The position numbers and the translations under genes were made by a program. Of a DNA stretch of 64,000 nt, positions 1-11,534 are shown in pieces. The first letter of the stretch is position 1; every line of letters begins with the position of its first letter. Source of the stretch: Ailanthus altissimus (lineage: Eukaryota > Streptophyta > Magnoliopsida > Sapindales > Simaroubaceae); NCBI GenBank assembly GCA_946807835.1, contig CAMPEX010000001.1, forward strand, positions 1,441,001-1,505,000. Direction: 5' to 3'. The notes below the pieces were generated by a model, which saw only the letters and a program-made list of their open reading frames with translations, searched no databases and was not told the DNA's origin.

Positions 1-180
1 AGGGCAACTAGCCATCGATCACTAGTAGCCCACGTCATTGTCACAATCGCCTCCACTACTGCCATTGTCACCTCCGCCTCCATTGTTGTCACCTCTGCAA
101 TCTCCGCTATTGCTACCATCACCGTCGCCATTGTTGTTATTCTTGCCATCACAGTTACCATTATCGTCATTGTTGTTGGT
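1..180. repeat. Degenerate trinucleotide-rich tract
   Basis: Low-complexity run made mostly of variants of the 12-mer gccattgtcacc and of cat/cac/gtt triplets. It is more GC-rich than its surroundings and has no sustained reading frame. It is probably a decayed microsatellite or minisatellite; the window edge cuts it. Confidence 0.6.
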
Positions 181-385
181 GACCAGCGCTAGATTTACTT
201 AAACTTAATATTATCAAACTCAAATTTTTGTGATCCATGTGTCAAAAGTAAAGAGAAGAGTGGCAATCACTATAATATCATCATAAAAAGCAACGAGTGG
301 AGGTTCACCACCACTATCATTAAAGTCGTTGGCTGACAATCTATTTGATAGAATGGCAGTGCACATTTACTTGCTGCCATTGACT
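181..385. other. Flank of the Gy1 insertion, no gene seen
   Basis: Non-coding. Positions about 237-285 resemble, in inverted orientation, the sequence directly after Gy1 at 7911-7955; both contain a block around cttttgacacat and cttctct. This suggests Gy1 entered an older repeat or fold-back sequence. Confidence 0.5.
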
Positions 386-390
386 ATGGT

Positions 391-3075
391 TGTAAAATCT
401 AATCCCAATTAATAGTATTGGTGCCTAAATTTCGGTATAGAGTAATAAAGACATCGTAGGATTACCTGATTCTAACCCTATTAGAAAATTTTTTTATGGT
501 GCGCGTGAGAGATATTGGACCTAATGTAGTAATTTCACACTCGTTCGGAGCGTCGGACGACCCTAAAATATTTTTGAAAAATTTCTTTATTGGCTTGGAA
601 AAGAAAATTCTAATTTACTACATGAATTTTCATTTAAGGGTTATATATGGAACAAGCTATTGTTGAGAAACACAATCCGTATATTAGAGAACGAACCAAT
701 TAGAGATAATTTCATGGATTGCTAAGTTGGAAATTCTAGTTAGTTCCTTTGACTATTCTAACTAAATGTTACAAGGGAACCAATTACATACTTAGTTTCA
801 AACCAATGGCAAATTAAAAATTTAGAGTAAGTTGAGGGGCAAATTGGTTAATTGAGGGAGCATTATATATATATAGTAGAAGTGTGTAGAAATTTCAAAA
901 GATTAAAGCATAATAACACTTAGAGCAAAAGAGAAGCAAAATTTGTACAAGAGAAGAGTGGTGTTGCAACAGTGAAATTTCAATTTTTTTTTATGTTTAA
1001 TCAAGCTATAACAAGGTCAAGTATAAGTTCTTAAGCTCAATTGAAGTCTCCACTAGTGAAAGTCCAAGAAAAATAGATTGAGTTGAATTTTAGTGTGGAG
1101 CTTGAAGGAGTCATCAAATTGAAGAAATTGGCAGGGTAAGAATTAGGATTTTGGGTGATTTTGATGTAAAGACTTCAATTGGTTGTAATTATGGCATTAG
1201 AATAAAGTTGGCTTGATTTTGATACAATTGAAAGAAGAAATTGAGAAAAGAAATGTGTTGGAACATAGGGGTGAAATTCTACCACTTTAGGGAAGTTAGG
1301 GTTAAGTTGTGTTTTGGTTGAATTGTGGTGTATAAATGATACCTTATGAATATTAAATGTATATGGTTGATAAAAAAAAATAAAAATGAAGAAAATGAGA
1401 CATAATTGTCTATTTTGGAAAGGTGAAGGGCAATTATGTCCAACCAATTTATAAGGCGTTTAATAATTTTCAGGGTGTCAGATGATGAGTTAGATTAGAT
1501 TAAATGACTCCATAAATAAAAATCAGAAAGTAGTATCCATCCGGGCTTTGTATGCCGATTAGGGCGTTTAGTAGTTAAATGAGATTCTAGCATTTGATTT
1601 AGTTCTAAATGTCATTTATGGCATATAGGTGAAAAAAATCGAGACCAGTAACGGGAGCAAAAATTCGGAGCGAATTTGAGCTCGGAACGGTTGTGAGTGG
1701 AAACCTGTCATTGTTTATCTTTTTGTTTATTATGTTTTCGTAAAATGAAATTGTATGTTTTATGAGCTTTTAATGCATAAACATGATTTATGATTTCGAT
1801 ATATATCCATAGATATGCATTTACATGTTCGGTTTAAGAAATAGCTTTAAAACTACTATATTAGTTTCAAAGGCCATTAGTATCCTTAGATTATAGTAGT
1901 GGTGATTGTATTAGACCCGGCCGGTATATCCCGTACACATGGGCAGGTATTGGGGGGTGTGTCACTAACTTCGGGAAGTCAGGTTATCGAGTCAAGTGAG
2001 TCGCTCTATGTGTACGAGGTATTGTCTCGCTATATAGGCGATGTAGGATTCTACTGCATAGCCAATGAGATATCACTGTGGGTGCTGCTAGTTAAGGCGC
2101 CTCGTGACCTACTCACATTTGCAGCGCTAGTTGAGTCGCTGCATGAGTATAGAGCTTTAGGGTTACCATTGGTACAGTGTAAAAAGAAAACGACTGAGCG
2201 AGGGCTTTAAATATTTTCGATTTACCGATTGCATATTATGCGTTTATATGCAAATGCTAGTTATTATATTGTACAGATTTTGTATATTGTTTTCCAAAGG
2301 TGTAAATAAAATCCGCTCGGTAAGATTTCATCGGTATATAATGTTAGAAACTATTTTACATCTTTATACAAGTTTTAGAAGCATGATTTATGCATGTCTT
2401 TTAGAATTATTATCTATGCAGAATTTTATTTTATTTGAAATCTTAAATGCACTCACTGAGCTCCTTTAGCTCACTCGTTTTGTGTTTTATGTTTTATAAA
2501 CCCCCTTTTTAGGTACAGGTCTCAGTATACAAGCTGCTGATTCTTCTACTGTCGATTAATGGGCCAAAGTTAAAGATCATTTTTGTAAATGTAAATGTGC
2601 TAAGTAGCATTCTTTTTACTTTCTGCATAGTAGTATAGGCTTGAGTATTGTATATATGTTTTGAACAAACAAGAAGAAATTTTGATATTGTGATGGTCGT
2701 TTCACGTTTTACTTGTATGCCAGTTTTTAATCATAAATGGAATTGTTGAGTTGAGATGGATTTGGTTTTGAAAAGGACCGGAGGTCCTATTTGGAGATAT
2801 TAAAAAGCTATACTGAAATAGAAGTGTAATTATTTGCAGGTTTTGTATTGAATTTTCAGAAATACAGGAAAAACTCTGCCCTTTTTTCTTGTTATAATTT
2901 AATAAGTTATTTTCACGTATATTTCAAGATTTTCATAGTAATAGAAAGAACTAGAAAAGGGGTTCGCCTCATAGAATTTCTCCACTTACACAGTTAAATT
3001 CTGAGAAACTTCCGTCGAGGTACCTGGTAGTGCCGCTAGGATCTACAGTTGAGGGTCTCAGGGCGGGTCTTGTCA
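391..3075 (+). repeat. Gy1 5' LTR
   Basis: Starts TGTAAAATCT directly after atggt and ends TTGTCA just before the PBS, about 2.69 kb. Its last ~275 bp (2801-3075) align with 7632-7905, so the right end is secure. The short open frames inside (for example 1899-2210) have no family resemblance and are treated as chance. Confidence 0.85.
862..876 (+). promoter_or_regulatory. Candidate TATA box in Gy1 5' LTR
   Basis: attatatatatatag lies in the first third of the LTR, followed by a G/A-rich leader. Position and form suit an LTR U3 promoter, but AT-rich background makes chance matches likely. Confidence 0.35.
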
Positions 3076-3078
3076 GAG

Positions 3079-3090
3079 TGGTATCAGAGC
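3079..3090 (+). other. Gy1 primer binding site (initiator Met tRNA)
   Basis: TGGTATCAGAGC is the classic plant PBS complementary to the 3' end of initiator methionine tRNA. It starts three bases after the LTR end (gag spacer) and is followed by a T-rich leader. Confidence 0.9.
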
Positions 3091-3220
3091 TCGGTTTTTT
3101 TTTTTAAGTTTTTAGTTAAAAAGTTTATTTCTAGAATAAGATTCTTGAAACTCCATGCATATTTTTCTAAGTTTATCAAATTGAATTCTATGCATTTATA
3201 TCACTAAATTCACATAAATT

Positions 3221-4478
3221 ATGCATCGTCGTGGGGGGCCACGTACTAGGAGAGTAGCTACGAAGGCTCTTGCATCTGAAGAGGAGCAAAGAAATGACTC
3301 GATAAATGTTCCTACGCCTCAGACCCCTCATGAGTCATCTCAACCTGCTAAGCCAGAGGGTGAAAACATATATGTAGCTCAGATGACCCATATACTAGCA
3401 GTAGCAATTCAGTAGTCGAGAGAGATAGGAGAATCCATTGAGCACGCCAAGAAATTAGGTGCTAAACCGTATGATGGTACAGGAGATCCTGAGAGAGCCC
3501 TATCCTAGTTAGAGAACAATGACGAAAATTTTCAGGTTATGGGATGTACTGAAGAACAGATGGTAGTATACTCCGCATTTGTATTAAAGGAAGGAGCGAA
3601 AGATTGGTGGAAGGCCTTGCAAAGGAGGAATGCCGATGAGGTGTCTTGGGCACTTTTCAAAGAGGAATTTTTGAATAAATTCTACCTCAAAAGTTATAAA
3701 GATGCGAAGATAGAAGAGTTCTTTAAGTTGGAATAAGGTTCTCTCTCGGTGGCAGAGTATGAGAAGAAATTTTCAAAGCTCCTCATTGCCATTCCCTTTA
3801 TAGCTGATAATGAAGAGCAGAAGGCTAATCGATTTGTAGTGAGTCTTAATCCTTGGATCAGGGCGTACGTGGTATCGGCAGCCCACACTAAGTATGGAGC
3901 ATTGGTGGAAGCTGCAACTCGAGTTAAAAGAAGTATGACAACCATTACTAAACCGAAACAGTAGGGCTAGAAAAGAGGTTGGTCAGGTAGTTCTCGAGGA
4001 GGACCTAGTAAATTCATATGAACAGAGGAGAAATCTATATGGTCTAGCAGTTAGAAACCAAGCCAATGAGCTCAATCCAGTCAAGCTTTTGTTAGGCAAC
4101 CATCGGCCGGATCTTGAAGCACTAAGGAGAGTTGGAAGAATTTTTTAGTGTGCAATAAATGTGGCAAGGCCCATCCGAAGGATTATAGGAAGGAGACTAC
4201 CAGTTGTTATAAGTGTGGTAAAGAGGGCCACTATATGAGAGACTGCTCGAATAATGGACCTAGCAGTAAGTCTGAAGATAGACTGCCAGCTCTGGGATAA
4301 ACTAGTGGTGGCCGAGGACAGATTTAAGGCGGTCTCCAATTTAGAAGGTCGAGCGGCTCGAGCCAGCCTAATAGGGGAGCCGGTTGAAGAGGATCATCCG
4401 GAGGACCATATGGCATACCTCATACCTAGGCTAGGGTATTTGCAGTGTCTAGCAGGAGGCGAATACGGCCCTAGAAGT
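3221..4478 (+). pseudogene. gag: Gy1 gag (capsid and nucleocapsid), broken
   Basis: Reads from an ATG at 3221 (MHRRGGPRTRRVATKAL) with in-frame stops near 3413, 3508 and 3734. The retrotransposon gag domain is clear at 3539-3964: KDWWKALQRR, then SLSVAEYEKKFSKL and a Leu/Ala-rich capsid end, as in Tekay-type chromovirus gags. Two zinc knuckles follow. The first (about 4150-4186) is degraded. The second at 4205-4246 keeps the CX2CX4HX4C spacing (CYKCGKEGHYMRDC). Gag would form the virus-like particle and bind element RNA; this copy cannot, because of the stops. It is continuous with protease downstream. Confidence 0.85.
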
Positions 4479-4479
4479 T

Positions 4480-4979
4480 GTGACAGGTACGATGTCAATT
4501 TTTGATCGAGATGCTTATGTACTGAGAGATCCTGAAGCAACCCATTCTTTTATTTCTATGGAGTTTGCTACAAATGCTAGTATAGTGCGCCAATTATTAG
4601 ATGGTGTGGTAATAGTGTCTCTTCCTACAGAAGACTCCATTGTAGCAGAAAGAGTGTATAAGGGTAATAAAATCAGTATTAAGGGCCAATAGTTTATAGC
4701 AGATTTAATGTTATTGGCCATCAGTGATTTTGATGTGATTTTGGGTATGAATTGATTGTCTAAATATCGAGCCTCGATAGATTGTTTCCAGAAAGAAGTT
4801 AGATTATGTAGCCTAGGGGGAACTAAAGTCATTTTCTGTAGAGTACGCAAATCACTTCCCTCCAGTATGGTGTCGGTAATGAGGGCAAGTAAGATGCTTC
4901 GGAAGTCGTGTTAGGGGTGGTTACTCTATGCCATAGAAGTAAGAGACGGTGAAATGAAATTAAAGGATATTCCAATAGT
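4480..4979 (+). pseudogene. Gy1 aspartic protease, inactive
   Basis: The frame GTMSIFDRDAYVLRDPEATH matches the chromovirus protease start, where the active site is normally DSGATH. Here the catalytic Asp is kept (codon 4528-4530), but Ser and Gly have become Pro and Glu, so cleavage would be abolished. A later DFDVILGM block (about 4726-4752) matches the second conserved protease motif. Stops lie near 4690 and 4753. The protease would cut the Gag-Pol polyprotein. Confidence 0.8.
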
Positions 4980-5910
4980 TAAAGAGTTTCTGGATGTATT
5001 CCCAGAGGATCTTCCAGGCTTACCTTTAAAGAGAGAGATAGAGTTTAAAATAGAAGTAGCCTCTGGAACACAACGAATTTTCAAAGCACCTTATAGAATG
5101 GCTCCTTCGGAATTGAAAGAACTAAAGGTTTAGCTAGAACAGTTGGTGAATAAGGGTTTCATCAAACCGAGTACTTCTCCTTGAAAAGCACCGGTTTTGT
5201 TTGTAAAGAAGAAAAATGGAAATATGAGATTATGCATTGATTATAGGGAACTGAATAAAGTAACAGTGCGTAATCAATATCCACTTTCGAGAATTGATGA
5301 TTTGTTTGATCAGCTACAAGGGGCCAGAGTATTTTTCAAGATAGATATGAGGTCAGGCTATCTTCAACTAAAAATCCAGGAGGAAGATGTTCCCAAGATG
5401 GCCTTTATGGCCCGATACGGGCATTATGAATTCTTGATTATGCATTTTGGGCTAACTAATACCCCAACTGCTTTTATGGATCTCATGAATAGAGTTTTTC
5501 GATCATATTTAGATCGATTTGTGATAGTATTTATTGATGATATATATTGGTTTATTCAAGTAGTGAGGAAGAGCACGCAGAACATCTGAGGATTGTTTTG
5601 CAAATCTTAAGGGAGCATCGACTGTACGCCAAACTCAGTAAATGTCAGTTCTGGCTAGATAAGGTTGCATGTTTTGGGCACGTAATCCCTGCAGAAGAGG
5701 TAATAGTAGATCCTCGGAAGATTGAAGCCATAGTAAATTGGAGACAGCCTATGAATGTGACAGAGGTCCGTAGTTTTCTTGGGTTTGGTTGGATATTATA
5801 GGAAGTTTGTAGAGGGATTTTCAAAGATAGCCACTCCTCTGACTAAACTAACCTAGAAAGAAGAGAAGTTTGTATGGTCAGAAGCGTACCAGCAGAGTTT
5901 CAAAGAGCTA
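4980..5910 (+). pseudogene. Gy1 reverse transcriptase, frameshifted
   Basis: The conserved lead-in [10 protein letters not shown] is at about 5087, then [19 protein letters not shown] and [10 protein letters not shown], all as in Ty3/gypsy RT. The catalytic box FIDD is intact at 5530-5541, but two extra bases (a TA step) just after it shift the frame. The rest of the thumb continues in the frame of 5547-5801 ([20 protein letters not shown]). One extra T near 5787 shifts it again. A TGA at about 5182 and other stops break the reading. No functional enzyme can be made. Confidence 0.9.
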
Positions 5911-6606
5911 AAATAAAGATTGACTTCGGCCCCAGTGCTTACACTTCCATTAGGGAAGGACAGATTTACCATATATTGTGATGCTTCTAGGCAGGGTCTA
6001 GGTTGTGTGCTAATGCAGAAGGAGAAAGTAATAGCTTATGCTTCCAGACAATTAAAGAAGAATGAACAGAATTATCCTACACATGACTTAGAACTAGCTG
6101 CAGTTGTATTTACTCTAAGAAATTGGAGGCATTATTTGTATGGGGTTTCTTATAAAATCTTTATGGACCATAAGAGCCTGCAGTACTTGTTCACTCAGAA
6201 AGAACTGAATATGAGGCAGAGAAGGTGGCTAGAACCTATTAAAGATTATGAGTGCACCCTGGAGTACCATCCGAGAAAAGTTAATGTAGTAGCAAATGCT
6301 CTCAGCAGAAAGCCTGTCAGTTTAATAGCTCACTTGAAGGTCGTATATCTATCAATATTGATAGAATTTAGGTCTCTGGGTGTAAAATTAAAATTGTCCA
6401 GTTTGGGAGCACTATTAGCCACATTTCAGGTCCGTCTGATACTGATTGATCAGATCAGAGAACTACAAACTCAAGATCCACAGGTAGTTAAAATGAAGGG
6501 TGAAATTGAGTCAGGGCAATGGAAGGATCTTTCAGTGACCGAAGATGGTGTAATGACCTTGGGTCGGAGATTATGTGTTTTGGATGTAAATGAGTTAAGA
6601 AGATAG
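5911..6606 (+). pseudogene. Gy1 RNase H and linker
   Basis: The longest open stretch of Gy1 (5920-6606). RNase H motifs are clear: [16 protein letters not shown], then [20 protein letters not shown], then a [20 protein letters not shown] block. The last conserved Asp of VADALSRK is Asn here (VANALSRK), so one metal ligand is lost. The C-terminal ~90 residues are the linker to integrase. RNase H would remove template RNA during reverse transcription. Confidence 0.85.
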
Positions 6607-7352
6607 ATTATAGAAGAAGCTCATTCTTTTGCATATGCTAAACATCTGGGGAGCACAAAGATGTACCGTACCCTAAAAGAGCACTATTAGTAGAAAGGCA
6701 TGAAGAAAGATATAGCTGAATTTGTCTTAAGATGCCTAACTTGATAGCAAGTAAAAGCTGAGCATCAAAAATCTGCAGGGCTCTTACAACCCCTTTCGGT
6801 TCCAGAGTGGAAATGAGAGAGAATAACGATGGACTTCGTGGTAAGACTTCCGCGTACCAGAGAGGCAATGACGTAATATGGGTAATTGTTGATAGACTAA
6901 CGAAATCTGCCTATTTTCTATCCATTAAAAGCAATTATTCTTTAGATAAATTGGTCCAGTTGTACGTAGATGAGGTGGTGCGACTCCATGGCATTTTAGC
7001 ATCCATTGTGTCAGATAGGGATCCACGGTTCACTTTTTGATTTTGGCCCAGCTTACAGAAAGCTCTAGGCATTAGATTGAGTTTCAGTACAACCTTTCAT
7101 CCACAAACAGATGGCCAGTCTGAATGGACAATTCATATACTCGAGGATATGTTTAGAACGTGTGTTATGGAGTTCAAGGGGAGTTGGGATACTCATCTGC
7201 CACTGATGGAGTTCGCCTACAATAATAGCTACCAGACTAGCATTGGGATGGCACTATATGAAGCATTGTATAGAAGAAAGTGTAGAACTCCAGTTTGTTG
7301 GGATGAGGTAGGTGAAAGGAAGTTGATAGGCCCAGAAATTGTCTAGATTACT
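6607..7352 (+). pseudogene. Gy1 integrase, truncated
   Basis: The HHCC zinc-binding region starts EEAHSFAYAKHLGSTKMYRT. Its final CXXC is broken: the second Cys is a TGA near 6742. The core keeps the first Asp (TMDFV, about 6832), the second Asp (SDRDPRFT) and the catalytic Glu (QTDGQSE), but in two frames because of a 2-bp deletion near 6862 and a stop near 7038. The frame ends at GERKLIGPEIV, where a foreign LTR starts at 7353, so the C-terminal domain and chromodomain are absent. Confidence 0.85.
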
Positions 7353-7622
7353 TGATAAGGAAACATTTGTCATATATTTTCTCATGTTGTTATTTTGATA
7401 TTTTATAATTTTATGAGAATAGATGACTATTTATGTGCATTATTGTTATTTATAGGGACTTAAACAAAATTTAAAGTTTTCAAAATATGAGTCCATCGCC
7501 CCAGTTCCACAAGGATTTTTGCCCCAGCGCTGGAACAGTGATCGAAATAAGAAAATAAAAAAGACGACCTGTTGAAGTTGCAACTGACACCCCAGTGCCA
7601 GACCTTCATCGTGCTAGCGACA
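7353..7622 (+). repeat. Partial LTR of the TGATARGGG family inside Gy1 integrase
   Basis: Starts TGATAAGG and aligns over its whole length with the first ~270 bp of solo LTR B (28826 onward), including the GC-rich part with catcgccccag. It stops abruptly where the Gy1 3' LTR tail begins. It is therefore a remnant of an LTR that inserted in integrase and later lost its 3' part together with the 5' part of the Gy1 3' LTR. Confidence 0.8.
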
Positions 7623-7905
7623 GGCCAGATATTGAAAAGCTGTATTGAAATAGAAGTGTAATTCTTTGCAGATTTTGTATTGGATTTTCAGAAATACAGG
7701 AAAAACTCTGCCCTTTTTTGGGTATAATTTAATAAGTTATTTTTACGTATATTCTAGGATTTTCACATTAATAGCAAGAACTAAAAAAGAGGTTCGCCTC
7801 GCGCAATTTCTTCACTTACACAGTTAAATTCTGAGAAACTCCCGTCGAAGTGCCCGACAGGGCTACTGGAATCTATAGTAGAAGGTCTCGGGGCCGGTCC
7901 TATCA
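7623..7905 (+). repeat. Gy1 3' LTR, 3' tail only
   Basis: Aligns with 2801-3075 of the 5' LTR (shared blocks gaaatacaggaaaaactctg and cacagttaaattctgagaaa) and ends at TATCA before the target duplication atggt (7906-7910). About 2.4 kb of the LTR's 5' part is missing. Confidence 0.9.
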
Positions 7906-7910
7906 ATGGT

Positions 7911-9168
7911 GTTATGGTGACTGCCACCCTTCTCTTGACTTTTGACACATATTTAGTACTTTGTTAATGAAAAAAGCCCCACCATCATGCAGATCATGAA
8001 ATATTAGATTCGATAAAATTAATTTTGAGTCAATCTGACATTAGTCATCGTTACGATGACGGTTGCCAAGCACAATTATACCAATGGCCGATTGACCCTT
8101 TTTAGTTTTTTATTCTTAATGTTTTTATGCTTTATTTAATTTAATTTAACTTAAAATTATTTTATTAAAATATATAATCAAATTATTAAATTATCTAATT
8201 TGATTATTATTTTTATTAACCATACTAATTAATAAAAATAAATAATAAATTTTAACTATAAATTAATTTAAATTCAACTATATATTAATATATTGTGTTA
8301 TGTTTATTTAATTAAGTAACAATTATTTCATTTACTTGAAAAGAATTATAATAAGATACAAATATGAAATGTTATACTAGTAAATCTTTCTAACATAATA
8401 TTAAATCTCCCCATCTCTAGTTATAATAATTATATTAAAAGTTAATTAATTTATATATATTATATTTAATGAGTGAATGGGATTGCATTATATGTTCATA
8501 GATACTGAATAGATGATATTTGCCACGTATCTAGAGTTAAATTCATTATACACTTAAGTTAGAAGACAAATAAATCATTGAAATTGTAAACGAATATATT
8601 ATGTTGAAATTAATAGAAAAAGTAACGGATTAAGACAAATAAATATTTCGAGTCTAAGTATGACAAAGTTGTTAATTAAGCAAAATTTAATGAATCTATA
8701 TGTCCTTATCCCTCTAAATTTTTTATATAAAAAAAATATTAGATCAATACATTTTCAAATGATTAAAATTGTATTTACATGTGAGATTATTTTGCATTAA
8801 TATAACAAATTTGGAAGTGGTAAAAGGATTGACGTTTACATCGTTTTTCCTTATGTGAAGATGGTTTCAGTTCTTGTATTACCAGTACACAAAAAAGAAA
8901 AAAAAAGATCAAAGGATTTAATATTATTAGTCTAAAGTGCTTTTATCAAAAGATAAAAAATTTAGTAATTAACTTTTGTTCAAACTTAAAGAATTTCAAT
9001 TATATATACATTTACAATAAAAGAAAAAAATTAAAGGATTAATTTTATCAATTAAGTTAATAAATTAATTGTTTGGAATAATTTTCGGAGATCGTAATGT
9101 GTAGAATCTTATTGGTTGTAATAGTTCTTGTACTGACGTGACAGGCTATATTAAGATTAGGTATGGGT
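7911..9168. other. AT-rich non-coding flank
   Basis: The first ~45 bp are inverted kin of 237-285. The rest is very AT-rich, with taatta-type runs and no sustained frame. No known family recognised. Confidence 0.5.
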
Positions 9169-11534
9169 TCAAATCTTAGCCTCTTCACCCCTATGAATTC
9201 GAGAATAAGACCCACCAAATCTTTGAAGAGCTCTTGGAGTCTTATAAGATTGATGTTGTGTATTTACTTTGGCTATCTTAAGTAAAAGTGAAAATTTCAA
9301 ATAAATCTGGTTGTAAATTATAAGAGGTATGTGAGCTAGATTTACATAATAAATAATAGACAAACAAATGTACTAGGGATGAAAATGGACTATTTATGGG
9401 CAATGTAGATTGATTAAGAGTGTTTAACATCGAGTCTAGGGCTTCAAGTTATGTATACCTTAGTGTTTTGAAGATTAGAGAAAACTCACCTCTTGAGCCT
9501 TGTATGTATTAACAAGCAATGCATTCTTGCAATTATTAAGCTTTGGTACAAACATAGAGCTGTTGTCAAAATCAATGTTCTTGTTGAAGAATAAGAAATG
9601 CAATAAGGGGTGAGGTGTTGTGATCTTCAATGGAAAGCTAGGGCAAGTGTGGTTTGTGTTTTTATGGTTTTAAGGTTGTAGACTATGATGAATGTTAATA
9701 GGTTGTGAAAGATGTTGCTTAGGTGTTGAAACAAATTGAATGATGATGATAGATGTCTATTTTATGTGTGAAATAAGGCTTTTTATAGTATTGGAGTTTC
9801 ATATTAGGTTAAGATTCTTTATTTGACCCTTTATATCTTAATATCTTATTTAATTAATAAGTTTTAATCCTATTAGAAGGGAAAAATGAATGTAGTAAAT
9901 AAAAATGAGTAAGATGCCAATTTCATTCTAAATAAAAGACTATTAACTAAGTTCAATTATGAAATAAAATAAGGAAGTTACCAATTTCAATTTTAGAAGA
10001 ATTTTGAGGGCTAAATAAGGTCTTATTGGGTTTATGTTTCTTTATTAACTTTAAGCACATGAGCTTGTCTTTATTTTAGGTTAAATACCCCTCAAGTGGG
10101 CTTTAGTCTAGGGGTCCACATATTTTGAATATTATTTAGTGCAATCCTATACCTACCAAATCAAGACCACAAGTTAAACCTCTATAAGTGGCTTACGCCT
10201 ACATGTTTTACCTTAATAAAACATACCTGGGTATGTGTGTGGGCTTAGACTTGAGTCTTTATACATTTTTGTATAACATTTAGCCCTCTTGATATATAAG
10301 TTATGTAGTGCAAGCAAGACAAGTTGTAGGATCAATACAACTTCATCCTTCTAGCTTGTTCCTTTGTTGCTCATGCACTCATACAACTTGGCTTCTCCTA
10401 AAATTCAAATGACTTTTACCATTGATCATCATCAAAAAATTAGATTAACTTATTTTACTTATAATGTCTACTTTTCAAATTTTAAATTTACCAACCATTT
10501 TTTGACAATACTGAAGAAATGACTAACTGATAGCAATTTAAAATTTTCCTTGGCTGTTGTTCTAACCTGGCTATACAAGGCTATTAGCTTAAATACATTT
10601 TTTACTTTTTTTCATTCTCTTTCTTTTGGAGATCTTTTTCTCTATTTTTTACGTTCTTCTTTTTTTTCCTGGTCTTGGTTTTCTTCCTCTTGCACTTTTT
10701 TCTTAGCTCACTTTAAGATTCATCTTGAGGAATTTTATACTCTTCTTGTTGTCCTTCCTTGTTACTCGTTGAATATTTTATGGTTCTTCCCATAAAATAT
10801 TGTCTTAGAAAAAACATTTCTCTTTGGCATGGTCTATATGTTCACATTGTTATTAATTCTCTTTTCTTGATTTTTGTGAGAGATTATATCTTGACAATGT
10901 CTTTTGCATATTTCTTTTTCTTTTTCAGACTTTTCTATCTTGATTCTCTCTTGTTTCTTTAACTACAAAGAAAAGATAAGAAATAATTAAATTCTTGATT
11001 TTAAGGTTTGCTTGTCGTACTTGACTTGTAGTTTTTCTATTTATGTGTTCCAAAATATTTTTTCCTTTTAATAATTGTTGTATGTTTGACTATGATTCCT
11101 AGTTGTTTTGCAATTTAAGCATAGCTTTCTCTTTTAAAGTTGTGAAGTCTTCTTCCAAGAAAAAAATTCTTAATGGCATTTACGACCATCTCTTTGACAT
11201 TGATGATGTTTTTTTTAGCTAAGTTGGAGTCTTGTACTAGATCTTTGAGCGGTGAGGGTCTATATGGCGAGAGGTTAGACAACATTACTATGATTCCCCT
11301 ATATTTGGTCTCTCTCTTATGTGTGGCTTGGAGTGATTTTAGGTTAATGCCTATTCGCTTTGGAGTATCTTTCAATCCAACTACAAGTTGACTGATTAGG
11401 TTGCCCATGAATGTTAAGATATCGAACTCTGAGCATATTTTAATACAAATAGGTTTTACGAGGCTATCTTTGCTTCTTGGAGATCGAAGATAATGAGGTA
11501 TTGGCCTTTCTTAAGGCAATTGGTGGGCAGATGG
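9169..11534. other. Non-coding stretch; Lys/Glu-rich antisense frame at 10560-10960
   Basis: No family recognised. Pyrimidine-rich runs on the + strand at 10540-10960 give, on the minus strand, a broken Lys/Glu-rich frame with several stops. A further minus frame lies at 11115-11408 (MGNLISQLVVGLKDTPKR). These may be a decayed retroelement linker or ORF, but no motif supports a function. A short + strand frame at 10550-10795 is hydrophobic only because of the T-rich composition. Confidence 0.3.

Larger units (their letters stand above)
391..7905 (+). mobile_element. Gy1: decayed Ty3/gypsy chromovirus, Tekay/Del-like
   Basis: Nearly complete LTR retrotransposon. Order: 5' LTR (391-3075), PBS (3079-3090), gag, protease, RT, RNase H, integrase, foreign LTR fragment (7353-7622), 3' LTR tail (7623-7905). 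The 5-bp target duplication atggt lies at 386-390 and again at 7906-7910, which fixes both ends. The very long LTR, the gag with a WW motif and two zinc knuckles, and the integrase text QTDGQSE fit the Tekay (Del) chromovirus lineage; this is family knowledge, not a search. Many stops and at least three frameshifts make it non-functional. The integrase C-terminus and chromodomain, the polypurine tract and most of the 3' LTR are missing. Confidence 0.9.

Noticed and set aside
1899..2210. 103-codon open frame in the Gy1 5' LTR
   Set aside because: It lies wholly inside a defined LTR, does not begin in a coding context and shows no family motif.
3079..3090. Primer binding sites as possible tRNA gene fragments
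   Set aside because: Only 12-13 bases matching the tRNA 3' end, each placed at an LTR edge; no cloverleaf around any of them.
4206..4500. Frame 4254-4505 as a separate gene
   Set aside because: Overlaps the gag zinc knuckle to protease linker of Gy1 in another frame; no motif.
10550..10962. Two Phe/Leu-rich + strand frames that look like membrane proteins
   Set aside because: Hydrophobicity follows from the T-rich composition of the strand; no start context, conserved motif or signal of selection.
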